Source: Akkermansiaceae bacterium
Lineage (GTDB): Bacteria > Verrucomicrobiota > Verrucomicrobiia > Verrucomicrobiales > Akkermansiaceae
Length of the DNA: 7,740 nt
Assembly: GCA_029287105.1 (NCBI GenBank)
Contig: JARFRT010000564.1
Span: 1 to 7,740, forward strand
Reading direction: 5' to 3'
In this document: in pieces, positions 1-6,427 of the stretch
How the letters are laid out: every line of letters begins with the position of its first letter
How positions within the stretch are numbered: the stretch's first letter is position 1
Position numbers and translations under genes: made by a program
The notes under the pieces: generated by a model
The model's input: only the letters and a program-made list of their open reading frames with translations
The model's database searches: none
What the model was told of the DNA's origin: nothing

Positions 1-151
1 CCCCGCCGCCCGTCCGCGCGCCGCACTCGACAGCTGGCAAGCCAACACCACGGCACCCATCCCCACCCCCCCGAATCCGGAATACGATATGTCGGCTAAA
101 AAGACACCCCCCAAAAGAAAGAAGCACCGTCACGAACAGCCTGATATCTAA
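1..151 (+). CDS. C-terminal end of a probable sulfatase (5' end outside window)
   Basis: An open frame enters from the left edge (first full codon at base 2) and ends at TAA 149-151, giving 49 residues. The stretch LDSWQANTTAPIPTPPNPEYD resembles the end of many planctomycete and verrucomicrobial arylsulfatases, where a final helix (LxxWxxxTxAP) is followed by a proline-rich NPxYD segment. Such enzymes are secreted and cleave sulfate esters from polysaccharides using a formylglycine made from Cys or Ser; that active site would lie upstream and is not visible. After NPEYD comes a strongly basic tail (SAKKTPPKRKKHRHEQPDI), which is unusual and may be strain-specific. The frame also reads as normal protein where the two other + frames do not. 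The sulfatase name rests on a short tail recognised from memory, so another secreted hydrolase is possible. Confidence 0.55.
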   Translation, partial: PAARPRAALDSWQANTTAPIPTPPNPEYDMSAKKTPPKRKKHRHEQPDI

Positions 152-434
152 CGGCTTCATGCGTTTTTTCGAAGCGAAGGCCCTTCGCTACGGGAGTCAG
201 GACGATCGGTGGGGCTTTATCCGAAAAATACATGCTGCCCCGGGTCACTCCATTGTTTTCAGGGATTGGCTCAAGGAAGACGTGACGTATTTCTGTGTCA
301 GATCTCCGTTAAGGTTGATTTCGCCTCGTGTGAGTGCTAGACATGACAGCGTTGAGCTGCCGGATGAAGTCGGCCTGTTTTACGCATAGCGGGCCGCCGG
401 AGTTGATCGACGCACAGTTAACAAAATCAAAAAA
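152..434. other. Intergenic region between sulfatase-like end and lipoprotein gene
   Basis: These 283 bases contain no gene I can support. They hold a perfect hairpin at 173-189 and, directly before the lipoprotein start, an A-rich leader (about 417-434, GTTAACAAAATC followed by a run of A). The promoter of the lipoprotein gene should lie here. TTGATT at 314-319 followed 17 bases later by TAGACA is the nearest thing to a -35/-10 pair, but it matches consensus too poorly to be called. A 76-codon open frame (159-389) runs through the region. It starts without a ribosome binding site, crosses the hairpin and resembles no family I know, so I treat it as chance. Confidence 0.5.
173..189 (+). terminator. 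Possible hairpin terminator after the sulfatase-like gene
   Basis: AGCGAAGG (173-180) and CCTTCGCT (182-189) are perfect reverse complements separated by one base, folding as a 7-bp stem with a three-base loop. The hairpin sits 22 bases after the TAA of the upstream gene, the usual place for a terminator. There is no T-run after the stem; the T-run at 164-169 lies before it. A standard intrinsic terminator is therefore not complete, and a pause site or mRNA 3'-end stabilising hairpin is an alternative. Confidence 0.35.
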
Positions 435-1358
435 ATGAAATCGATTAAATTGAATCCACTGAGAATCTCCAGCTTGTTGTTACTGCCTGTGTTGATTCCG
501 GGGTGTAAGGAACGTGCAAGCGATGGCGCGAATCAGGATGCTGCTGTGCCGTCGGCGTGGTCGCTTGACTTGTTGACAACGGTATCCGGCTTTGATGTGC
601 CGGAGTGCACGGTGTCTGATGCTGGTGGCAACGTGTATGTGTCCAATATCGAGAGTGCCCCTGACGAGTACTGGACGGACGACGGCAAATCCTATCTTTC
701 AAAAATCGGGGCTGATCATAAGCTGGAGAAGCAACGTTGGTTGGATAGTTCCGCGCAGGCACCGATGCATGCGGCAAAGGGGATGTGTATCCTCGGCGGG
801 CATCTTTATTTTACCGATAACACGCGCTTGATGCGCTGTGACCTTGCTTCCGGGAAGGGACTGGTGGTGGTGGTTGACGGCTTTGAAAAGGCCAACGATC
901 TGGCGACCGACGGACAGAGTGTCTGGTTGTCCGACACGGCAGCCGGCAAGGTTTATTGCATAGGTGCCGATGGCGCCAAGCGTGAGATTCCGTCACCTGC
1001 CAGTGTCAATGGCCTGACCTTTGATGGCACCGGCCAGCTCTTTGCCGTGAGCTGGGATTTGCATGACGTCTACCAGTTGGATGCCGCCGGAAAAAACGAA
1101 CCGGTGGCATTTGGTTTGGCGGATCATTTTACCAATCTCGACAGTATTGAGGTGCTCGCCGACGGCTCGTTTCTGGTTTCCGACTTCAAAGGAAACAAAG
1201 TCTGCACCATCAGCGCGGATCGCAAGGTGGTGACGAAGTTGATCGACATCACGACACCCGCAGACGTCGGCATCGACCGGGAAAAAGAACTTCTTTATGT
1301 TCCTTCGTTCCTGGAAGGCAAGGTGTCGGTATTCAAACTCCGATACAAGGGCGAGTAA
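435..1358 (+). CDS. SMP-30/gluconolactonase-like beta-propeller lipoprotein
   Basis: A 307-aa protein with a lipoprotein signal: Lys/Arg at the N-terminus, a hydrophobic LLLLPVLIPG core, then Cys24 in IPGC, the predicted lipidation site. The mature part is a repeated-strand propeller of the SMP-30/gluconolactonase/YvrE type. The divalent-metal and substrate residues of that family appear to be kept: Glu57 (VPEC), Asn154 (ANDLATDG), Asn192 (VNGLTFD) and Asp236 (NLDSIEV, followed by LADGSFLVSD). This favours an active metal-dependent hydrolase, perhaps a lactonase, over a plain structural propeller, though the substrate is unknown. Length fits the family (about 300 aa). ATG 435 is chosen because it gives the signal sequence at once; the leader is A-rich with no Shine-Dalgarno. 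It stands alone on the + strand and converges with the 608-aa cytochrome gene. NHL-type and other six-bladed propellers are the alternatives. Confidence 0.83.
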   Translation: MKSIKLNPLRISSLLLLPVLIPGCKERASDGANQDAAVPSAWSLDLLTTVSGFDVPECTVSDAGGNVYVSNIESAPDEYWTDDGKSYLSKIGADHKLEKQRWLDSSAQAPMHAAKGMCILGGHLYFTDNTRLMRCDLASGKGLVVVVDGFEKANDLATDGQSVWLSDTAAGKVYCIGADGAKREIPSPASVNGLTFDGTGQLFAVSWDLHDVYQLDAAGKNEPVAFGLADHFTNLDSIEVLADGSFLVSDFKGNKVCTISADRKVVTKLIDITTPADVGIDREKELLYVPSFLEGKVSVFKLRYKGE

Positions 1359-1367
1359 CCAGGGCGA

Positions 1368-1398
1368 CTCGTCCGGATGCGCATGGGGCCGGGGCGAG
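1368..1398. terminator. Weak GC-rich hairpin between convergent genes
   Basis: The 52-bp gap between the two converging stop codons can form an imperfect stem: CTCGTCC (1368-1374) pairs with GGGCGAG-type sequence (1392-1398), with one T-G wobble. A perfect 8-bp palindrome ATGCGCAT (1377-1384) lies in the loop. It is in the right place for a shared bidirectional terminator, but there is no T-run on either side and such pairings are easy to find in GC-rich DNA. Confidence 0.25.
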
Positions 1399-1410
1399 GG
1401 CGGCAGCGTC

Positions 1411-3237
1411 CTAGAGGCTGCGCACGTATTCGACGAGATCCTCGAGTTCCTTGTCGCTGAGCCGTCGTGCGACGCCTGCGTGGTTTTCCTTTTTCAGCGC
1501 GTCCATAAGGGTGGCGGAGCGGCCGTCGTGATAGTAGGGGCCGGTTCTCCAGACCTCGCGCAGGGTCGGCGTGTCCCAGGTTGAAGTGCGGTCGGCGGGG
1601 CCGGAGTTATGCATGTTATGCATACGCATATCGGTGAAATACGGGCCGTGGTGGCAACGGAGACATGCGCCTTTGGACGGGTTGTTGAAGATGCTTTTGC
1701 CACGCTCGGCGGCCGGGCTGAGTTGGCCGTCGACCAGATACGGGCTGGGTTCGGGTTGGAGCGCCTTGAGGTAGCTGTCGATCGCTTTGAGCTGGGATTC
1801 CTTGAGTTGGGCAAACTGGATATGGGTCACCCCGGCCCTGACCGAGACCTCGGCGTTGGCACGGCAGCCGGTGGCGGTCGTGGGTGGGGTGAAGTGCGAG
1901 AACAGCAGGCTTTTGACATTTTTCGGGTTGCCAATGCCATCGTTAAGGATGTCCCAGTTGAGCCCGTCGACCCGACCGGCGTCGGGGTGGCAGGCGTTGC
2001 ATGACTGCCATTTTTGGAAACAGTGGCTGGCATCGTTAAAGAGGATCTCGCCTTCACGCTCCTCGCTGATATGCAGATCGGGCGTCATTTCCAGATTGCG
2101 CAATTGGTAGGCGTCGGTGCCGTCGGCGAAGTTGATGTGCACCAGGTCGTCGCTAAAATACTGGGCGATCAACACGCCGGAGCCGTTGGCGAGTACCGGG
2201 CGGGGCCCGTTGCCTTTGAGCGGGATGCGCTTGCGGATGTCCGACATGACCGACAGGTCGTAAGCGAGCTCGCTGCGGTCGGATTTGGCCGCGATTTTCC
2301 GCATCAGCGCAGGGGCGTCGATGACACTGAGTTCATGGGTGCCGGAGTGGGCGACGTAGAGGCGTTTCTGATCCGCCGACATATCGATCCCCCACGATCC
2401 GGGGGCACCCTGGCTGATGTCGTCGAGCAGCACGGTGGCATACAGCGATGCCGACTCGGTATCGATGATGGTGATGGCGCTGGTATTGATCCAGCCACGG
2501 TCGAGCTGGGTGGTCGGGACGAGGAAGCGGGCGAGCGTGTGGGTGACAAAAAGGTATTTGCCGTCGGGCGAGATTTTCAGGCTGCGCAGCGCGTTGCTTC
2601 CGTTGGAGAGTTCGATGTGGCGGGTGACCTTGGCGGTGGCTGTGTCGATCACACTGACTTTGGCGGCGGTGTGTTTGACGTTGCTGGCGCCCTCCGGGAT
2701 GAGGTTGGCAACATAGAGGGTGCGGCCGTCATGGCTCAGGGTGGCGGCGGTGGGGAGTCGCAGCACAGCGATGCGTGCGACCTCGGCAAACGTTTTCAGG
2801 TCCACCACGGAGATGGAGTTCATGAAGTAGTTGCAGATGTAGGCGCGGTGCTTATCAGGATCCACGACCGGGGAGCAGGCGCCCTGTCCGGTTTTTGTCC
2901 GGCGGAGGACCTTGCCTGTGGCCGCGTCCAGCTCGAGCAGTTCGCCCCGGTTGTTGGATGAAGTCACCAGGAGTTTATCACCGTAGACGGCCACCCCGGT
3001 GATGTCTCCCGTCAGTGAAATGCGGTGCAGGAGTTTCAGGCTGGCGGCATCGACCGCGGCGATACTGGATCCCGTCAGTTCGGCCACGTAGATGGTTTGC
3101 CGATCGGATGATAGAGCGAGATCGATGGGGGATCGCGGTAGTGTCGCCTGGCTTGAACCTACGAACAGCGCGAGTGCAGCCAGAGTAAATACGGCGTTGC
3201 TAACTGAGCGGGGGGCGATGGTGGTCAAGAGATTCAT
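1411..3237 (-). CDS. Secreted YVTN-type propeller fused to a MauG/cytochrome-c-peroxidase-like di-heme domain
   Basis: A 608-aa protein. Residues 1-31 form a Sec signal peptide ending in SQA. About 35-375 is a YVTN/YncE-like propeller, with blades repeating patterns such as DGRTLYVANL, DGKYLFVTHT and DQKRLYVAHSG, each followed by a VIDT-like strand. About 395-608 is a di-heme domain: heme motif 1 is CNACH (Cys413, Cys416, His417), heme motif 2 is CLRCH (Cys525, Cys528, His529). After heme 2 comes DTPTLREVWRTGPYYHDG (555-572), the hallmark of the bacterial cytochrome c peroxidase/MauG family, with His570. MauG-family proteins use two hemes for peroxide reduction or for oxidising a protein or small molecule; the propeller may bind the partner. 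ATG 3237 is chosen because it starts the signal peptide; the frame stays open to 3519 but that part overlaps the upstream gene. An alternative ATG at 3261 would add eight residues. No Shine-Dalgarno. It lies 31 bp after the 1012-aa gene, so the two are very probably co-transcribed. Confidence 0.88.
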   Translation of the reverse strand: MNLLTTIAPRSVSNAVFTLAALALFVGSSQATLPRSPIDLALSSDRQTIYVAELTGSSIAAVDAASLKLLHRISLTGDITGVAVYGDKLLVTSSNNRGELLELDAATGKVLRRTKTGQGACSPVVDPDKHRAYICNYFMNSISVVDLKTFAEVARIAVLRLPTAATLSHDGRTLYVANLIPEGASNVKHTAAKVSVIDTATAKVTRHIELSNGSNALRSLKISPDGKYLFVTHTLARFLVPTTQLDRGWINTSAITIIDTESASLYATVLLDDISQGAPGSWGIDMSADQKRLYVAHSGTHELSVIDAPALMRKIAAKSDRSELAYDLSVMSDIRKRIPLKGNGPRPVLANGSGVLIAQYFSDDLVHINFADGTDAYQLRNLEMTPDLHISEEREGEILFNDASHCFQKWQSCNACHPDAGRVDGLNWDILNDGIGNPKNVKSLLFSHFTPPTTATGCRANAEVSVRAGVTHIQFAQLKESQLKAIDSYLKALQPEPSPYLVDGQLSPAAERGKSIFNNPSKGACLRCHHGPYFTDMRMHNMHNSGPADRTSTWDTPTLREVWRTGPYYHDGRSATLMDALKKENHAGVARRLSDKELEDLVEYVRSL

Positions 3238-3268
3238 GGGCGCTGAGCAGTGGGCAGTCATACGGCAA

Positions 3269-6200
3269 TTACTCAGCGACGACAACTCGGAATCCGACGT
3301 TATACACCCTTTGCCATGCGGGGAACCCGAGGCGGAAACCGGATGTGGCACGGTGCGGACGGTCGCGCCATGAGCCGCCACGGATCGCTTTTTTGCCCGG
3401 GCTGTAATCAGAGCTGGTCCACTCGGCGACGTTGCCGTGCATGTCGTGCAGCCCCCAGAGGTTGGGTTGATAGTTGCCGACCTTGGCCAGGTGCAGGACG
3501 CCGTCGTCGACGCTGTCAACTTTAGGGATGAAATCGAGTGACGGCGGTGGGTTTTTGATCGGTTTGGGGTCGACTCCCTTGACCGCCATCTTTTTCATAT
3601 TCACATCGGCCAGATTGGCGTGGGCGGCGAAGTTGTCTTCCATTTTGCCGTAGTTGAGTGGGTAGGCTGAGCCGGCACGGCACGCCCATTCCCACTGGTG
3701 TTCGGTAGGGAGGTTGATCTTACGTTTGAACTTTTGGGAGAGCCAGTTGCAGAAGTTCTGGCTGTCATTCCATGAGACACGGATGACGGGGAGCGCCGGA
3801 TCGTTCATGTAGTAGCCACGGTCGCACTGGTCCTTGTAGTGCATGTCATAGACGCCGTTTTTGTAATCGGGCTGGAACTGGCGGTACTGGGCGAGTGAGA
3901 CCTCGGTGACACCCATCCAGTAGGCCTTGGGGATGGTGACTTTCTTGCCTTCCTCATTGATGAATTCGCCGGCGGGGATGTAGCTGAACTTCATGGTGGT
4001 GCCGCCGCCCAGGTCGATCTCGACGGGTTGTTTGCCTTTTTGCATCCGCCTGGCCTGTTCGGGATCGACCGGCCAGCGGGCCGAGGTCTCGGCGGGCTTG
4101 GCGGGTGCGCTTGTTGTGGCCGGTGGCTGGTAGCTTCTGCGCTCGCTGTAGGGTTGGGTGATTTTCTCAGGGTTGATGTCCAGGGCGGCATAGGTTTTTC
4201 TCATTTCGGCGCGCCGGGCGAGCATGTGTTGAGCGTCTTTGTTGCCATTCGTCGCCTCGGTCCAGCTGCCATGGAGCGGGACATTCATATCGATCCAGGT
4301 GATGAGCTTCTCCTGCGAAACCTTATCCAGCTTCACGTTGTAGTGTCCCTTGGCCAGAAGCTGGATCAGCTCACTGGTATCGGCGTGAAATTCGAGCGGA
4401 GTCAGCAAGTGGTAGTCGCCCTCGGGGCCGTTGCGGCGGATGAACGGGTGCAGCGCAGTGTAGGATTTTTTCATGTCCTCGAAGTCGGGTCGGCCGTCTT
4501 TTTTGGCCAGTTCGCTGGTATGGCAGCCGACGCAGTGTTGATCGAGCATGGGTTGGATTTCGCGGTTGAAACTAAAGCCACGCACGGGGCCGCCGAGCCA
4601 TGGCGTGAGTTCCTTGGGCGGCATGTGGGAGGCGAGGGTCGGGCGGCTTACCGGTGACATGCTTTGGGGTTCGTGGCAGCCGACACAGGAGACGACCTCG
4701 CCGGGCATGGCAGTCGTCCACGAGCGCATCATCTGGAGGGCTTTCCCTTCGGCATCGAGCGGTGCGAAGGCGATGGGCGTGTTGGCGGGGGCCTTGAAAA
4801 TGACGGAGCCATCTTCGTTGATGGGGACGGTGCCGAGCACGGTGCGGACGTCCCACGGTCCTTCCATGCCGATGGCGTAGTGGCCGCCTTTTTTGCGGGG
4901 TGCGTATTCGTACTTGTAGACCTTGAGGGATTTGACCGCACCCTTGGGCACGCCCTTGAGCCCCGGGCCGGCGTAGATGTTCTGGATATAAAAGGTGGCA
5001 TCTTTCTCGCCCAGGCGGACGACGTCAGGCTTGGCGTGGGGGCGTTCTGTTTTGCGCAGCGGGATGGCTTCGACCAGGGAGTTTTGGTCAGCAGCCTTGA
5101 TCGGGACAATGTTGTCAAAAGTATCGACCAGATAGATGCCATAGTTTTTATTATCGAGGCTCATCGAGACAATGAAGTGCTTGTCGCTGATCGGATAGGG
5201 ATGGAGGAAGAGGGGAAACGAGCCGTTGACCAGACGGTCTTTGATAACGGGCTTCACCTCCTTGCCGGCTCCGGGGATGCGTTGGACGACACCGCTGGCT
5301 TCGTGGCGCCCCTTGTTGTTGTCAAACAGGATCAGCTCGCCAGCACGGGCGACGCCGTGGTGGCCCGAGATGATGGCAATGAATTTATTCGAACTGCCGG
5401 GGACGGGGCGGGCGTAGAACATGGAGTTTGGCCAGTAAGAGTTGCTGCCGTAAAACTCCTTCTGGTTGGTGCCGTCCGGGTTCATGTGCATCAGCACCCG
5501 ACTGAAGTAGTGGGCGGAGTCGGTATATTCCCAGCGCAGAAAGAGAAGCTTTCCGTTAGGAAGCACGGTGGGGCACCAGTTGTTTTCCTGATCGAAGCAG
5601 AGTCGGCGGATTTTGTTTGTCTTCGGGTCGAGCAGGTGGAGGTTGGCAACGCTGTCCCTGCCGCCGACGCAGGGGACGCCCTGGAAGCCGGCGGTGGAGG
5701 TGAAGACGATGCGGTCGTCGGGAAGGTAGCAGGCGTCCATGCAGTCGATGTCGGCAATTTCCGGGGTGATTTGTTTCGATTTTTTGTTGCCAAGATCCAT
5801 TTCGAACACAGCCCAGGCCCCATTTTTGCCGATGGAGGAATACATGATTTTTCCGGCGTCGTAGTGGAGTTCGAGGTCGCCGACGAATGCCTGGTTGGCG
5901 GGTTGGTAGAGCGTTTCGACCGAGCCGTCCTTGAGCGACAGGGTGGCGATTTGGTTTTTGTGTCCCGATTTGGGCATGCTGGAGTTGCATTGCCAGTTGG
6001 CGGGGAGCCATTTTTTCCCGCCTGTGCGTTCAACGATGAGGAGCTTTTCGAAATCGAGGGACGGGTTGGCCATCAGTGCCATTTTACGAAGCTCGGTGAG
6101 TGCTTCCTCGCTGTTGATTTGGGCGAGTTGTTTGAGGTATTTGGGGCCATTGGCGTAGCGGGATCCGTGGGTGTCCATCAGGTCCTGGATGGCCAGCCGT

Positions 6201-6307
6201 AGGCTCTCCTTGGTGCCGTAGTTGACTTCCTTGGCGGAGCTTGTTGCGGGGAATGATGCCAGCGTGACGGCGCTGATGAGCAGTGCTGCAGTAGGGAATG
6301 GTTTCAT
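3269..6307 (-). CDS. HzsA-like propeller and di-heme protein with C-terminal FGE/SUMF1-like domain
   Basis: A 1012-aa secreted protein. Residues 1-25 are a signal peptide ending SSA. About 80-520 is a TolB/HzsA-like propeller, with the family segment DACYLPDDRIVFTS and FQGVPCVGG (191-216) and several cysteines (107, 189, 193, 213, 237, 245). About 525-690 is a two-heme region: CVGCH at 541-545 (VVSCVGCHEP) and CVGCH at 592-596 (EIQPMLDQHCVGCH), followed by FHADTSEL, KGHYNV and VPLHGSW, whose His641, His655 and His679 are candidate axial ligands. A Pro/Ala-rich linker (about 725-760) leads to an FGE-sulfatase fold at 762-1012, with YIPAGEF, LPTEHQWEWACRAGS, HDMHGNVAEW and RGGSW. The catalytic Cys pair expected after RGGSW is absent, so formylglycine-generating activity is unlikely. 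Similar proteins are seen in Planctomycetota and Verrucomicrobiota with unknown roles. ATG 6307 starts the signal peptide; the frame is open to 6403 but the extra 32 residues show no secretion features. First gene of a pair with the 608-aa di-heme protein. Confidence 0.88.
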   Translation of the reverse strand: MKPFPTAALLISAVTLASFPATSSAKEVNYGTKESLRLAIQDLMDTHGSRYANGPKYLKQLAQINSEEALTELRKMALMANPSLDFEKLLIVERTGGKKWLPANWQCNSSMPKSGHKNQIATLSLKDGSVETLYQPANQAFVGDLELHYDAGKIMYSSIGKNGAWAVFEMDLGNKKSKQITPEIADIDCMDACYLPDDRIVFTSTAGFQGVPCVGGRDSVANLHLLDPKTNKIRRLCFDQENNWCPTVLPNGKLLFLRWEYTDSAHYFSRVLMHMNPDGTNQKEFYGSNSYWPNSMFYARPVPGSSNKFIAIISGHHGVARAGELILFDNNKGRHEASGVVQRIPGAGKEVKPVIKDRLVNGSFPLFLHPYPISDKHFIVSMSLDNKNYGIYLVDTFDNIVPIKAADQNSLVEAIPLRKTERPHAKPDVVRLGEKDATFYIQNIYAGPGLKGVPKGAVKSLKVYKYEYAPRKKGGHYAIGMEGPWDVRTVLGTVPINEDGSVIFKAPANTPIAFAPLDAEGKALQMMRSWTTAMPGEVVSCVGCHEPQSMSPVSRPTLASHMPPKELTPWLGGPVRGFSFNREIQPMLDQHCVGCHTSELAKKDGRPDFEDMKKSYTALHPFIRRNGPEGDYHLLTPLEFHADTSELIQLLAKGHYNVKLDKVSQEKLITWIDMNVPLHGSWTEATNGNKDAQHMLARRAEMRKTYAALDINPEKITQPYSERRSYQPPATTSAPAKPAETSARWPVDPEQARRMQKGKQPVEIDLGGGTTMKFSYIPAGEFINEEGKKVTIPKAYWMGVTEVSLAQYRQFQPDYKNGVYDMHYKDQCDRGYYMNDPALPVIRVSWNDSQNFCNWLSQKFKRKINLPTEHQWEWACRAGSAYPLNYGKMEDNFAAHANLADVNMKKMAVKGVDPKPIKNPPPSLDFIPKVDSVDDGVLHLAKVGNYQPNLWGLHDMHGNVAEWTSSDYSPGKKAIRGGSWRDRPHRATSGFRLGFPAWQRVYNVGFRVVVAE

Positions 6308-6319
6308 GGTGAAAATCGG

Positions 6320-6340
6320 GAAAGAGTCGAGAAAGAGTCG
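6320..6340. repeat. 11-bp-period direct repeat just upstream of the 1012-aa gene
   Basis: GAAAGAGTCG occurs exactly twice, at 6320-6329 and 6331-6340, with one base between. A degenerate related unit (GAAAATCGG, 6311-6319) sits on the side nearest the ATG and GGAAGGAG on the far side, extending the same period. On the mRNA this is a run of CGACUCUUUC units ending about 13 bases before the start codon, in the position where a ribosome binding site would normally be. Confidence 0.6.
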
Positions 6341-6354
6341 GGAAGGAGACCCCT

Positions 6355-6365
6355 GTATTGAATAC
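6355..6365. promoter_or_regulatory. Short palindrome, possible operator half-sites
   Basis: GTATTGAATAC is an inverted repeat of GTATT around a single central base. The arm sequence TATTGA recurs on the opposite strand at 6400-6405. It lies about 50 bp before the start of the 1012-aa gene, a plausible place for a repressor or activator site. Eleven bases are too few to exclude chance. Confidence 0.2.
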
Positions 6366-6388
6366 GATTTCCTGTCAGTGAGGAGTCT

Positions 6389-6420
6389 GCATAATCTGCT
6401 CAATACCCCGCCTATTATGC
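6389..6420. repeat. 7-bp inverted repeat downstream of dhaL
   Basis: GCATAAT (6389-6395) and ATTATGC (6414-6420) are exact reverse complements separated by 18 bases. The element begins 7 bases after the dhaL stop codon. The AT-rich stem and long loop do not look like an intrinsic terminator; a dimer-binding operator for the downstream gene pair is as likely. One such repeat in a 120-bp gap could be chance. Confidence 0.25.
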
Positions 6421-6427
6421 GATGGTC

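Larger units (their letters stand above)
6308..6427 (-). promoter_or_regulatory. Leader and probable promoter region of the di-heme gene pair
   Basis: This 120-bp gap separates the dhaL stop from the start of the 1012-aa gene. It is less GC-rich than the coding DNA around it and holds three small symmetric or repeated elements listed separately. Read on the - strand, CTGACA (5 of 6 matches to a -35 box) is followed after 15 bases by TACAGG, a poor -10. No good sigma-70 promoter is visible. The last 45 bases before the ATG are pyrimidine-rich on the mRNA strand, with no Shine-Dalgarno. The length and composition suggest an own promoter, but read-through from dhaKL cannot be excluded. Confidence 0.4.

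Noticed and set aside
159..389. 76-codon open frame on the + strand
   Set aside because: No ribosome binding site, starts 7 bases after another stop, runs through a perfect hairpin and has no family resemblance. Chance is the simpler reading.
2014..2961. 315-codon open frame on the + strand opposite the 608-aa gene
   Set aside because: Same antisense effect of high GC at the third codon position; no recognisable domain or start signal.
3238..3519. N-terminal extension of the 608-aa protein by 94 codons
   Set aside because: It overlaps the conserved FGE-like end of the upstream gene, and the signal peptide begins only at 3237.
3269..4024. The FGE-like domain as activator of the neighbouring sulfatase
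   Set aside because: The catalytic cysteines are absent and the domain is exported within a heme protein.
4664..6202. Long open frame (512 codons) on the + strand opposite the 1012-aa gene
   Set aside because: Its translation is rich in Gly, Val, Asp and Ala with no motif, as expected for the mirror of a GC-rich coding strand. The - strand gene has clear domains.
3269..6307. Calling the 1012-aa gene a hydrazine synthase subunit and the organism an anammox bacterium
   Set aside because: The ligand tyrosine I recall from hydrazine synthase is missing, the protein carries an extra FGE-like domain, and no beta or gamma subunit is nearby.
6308..6403. N-terminal extension of the 1012-aa protein by 32 codons
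   Set aside because: It would place 32 residues before a good signal peptide and translate the repeated leader. ATG 6307 is the natural start.
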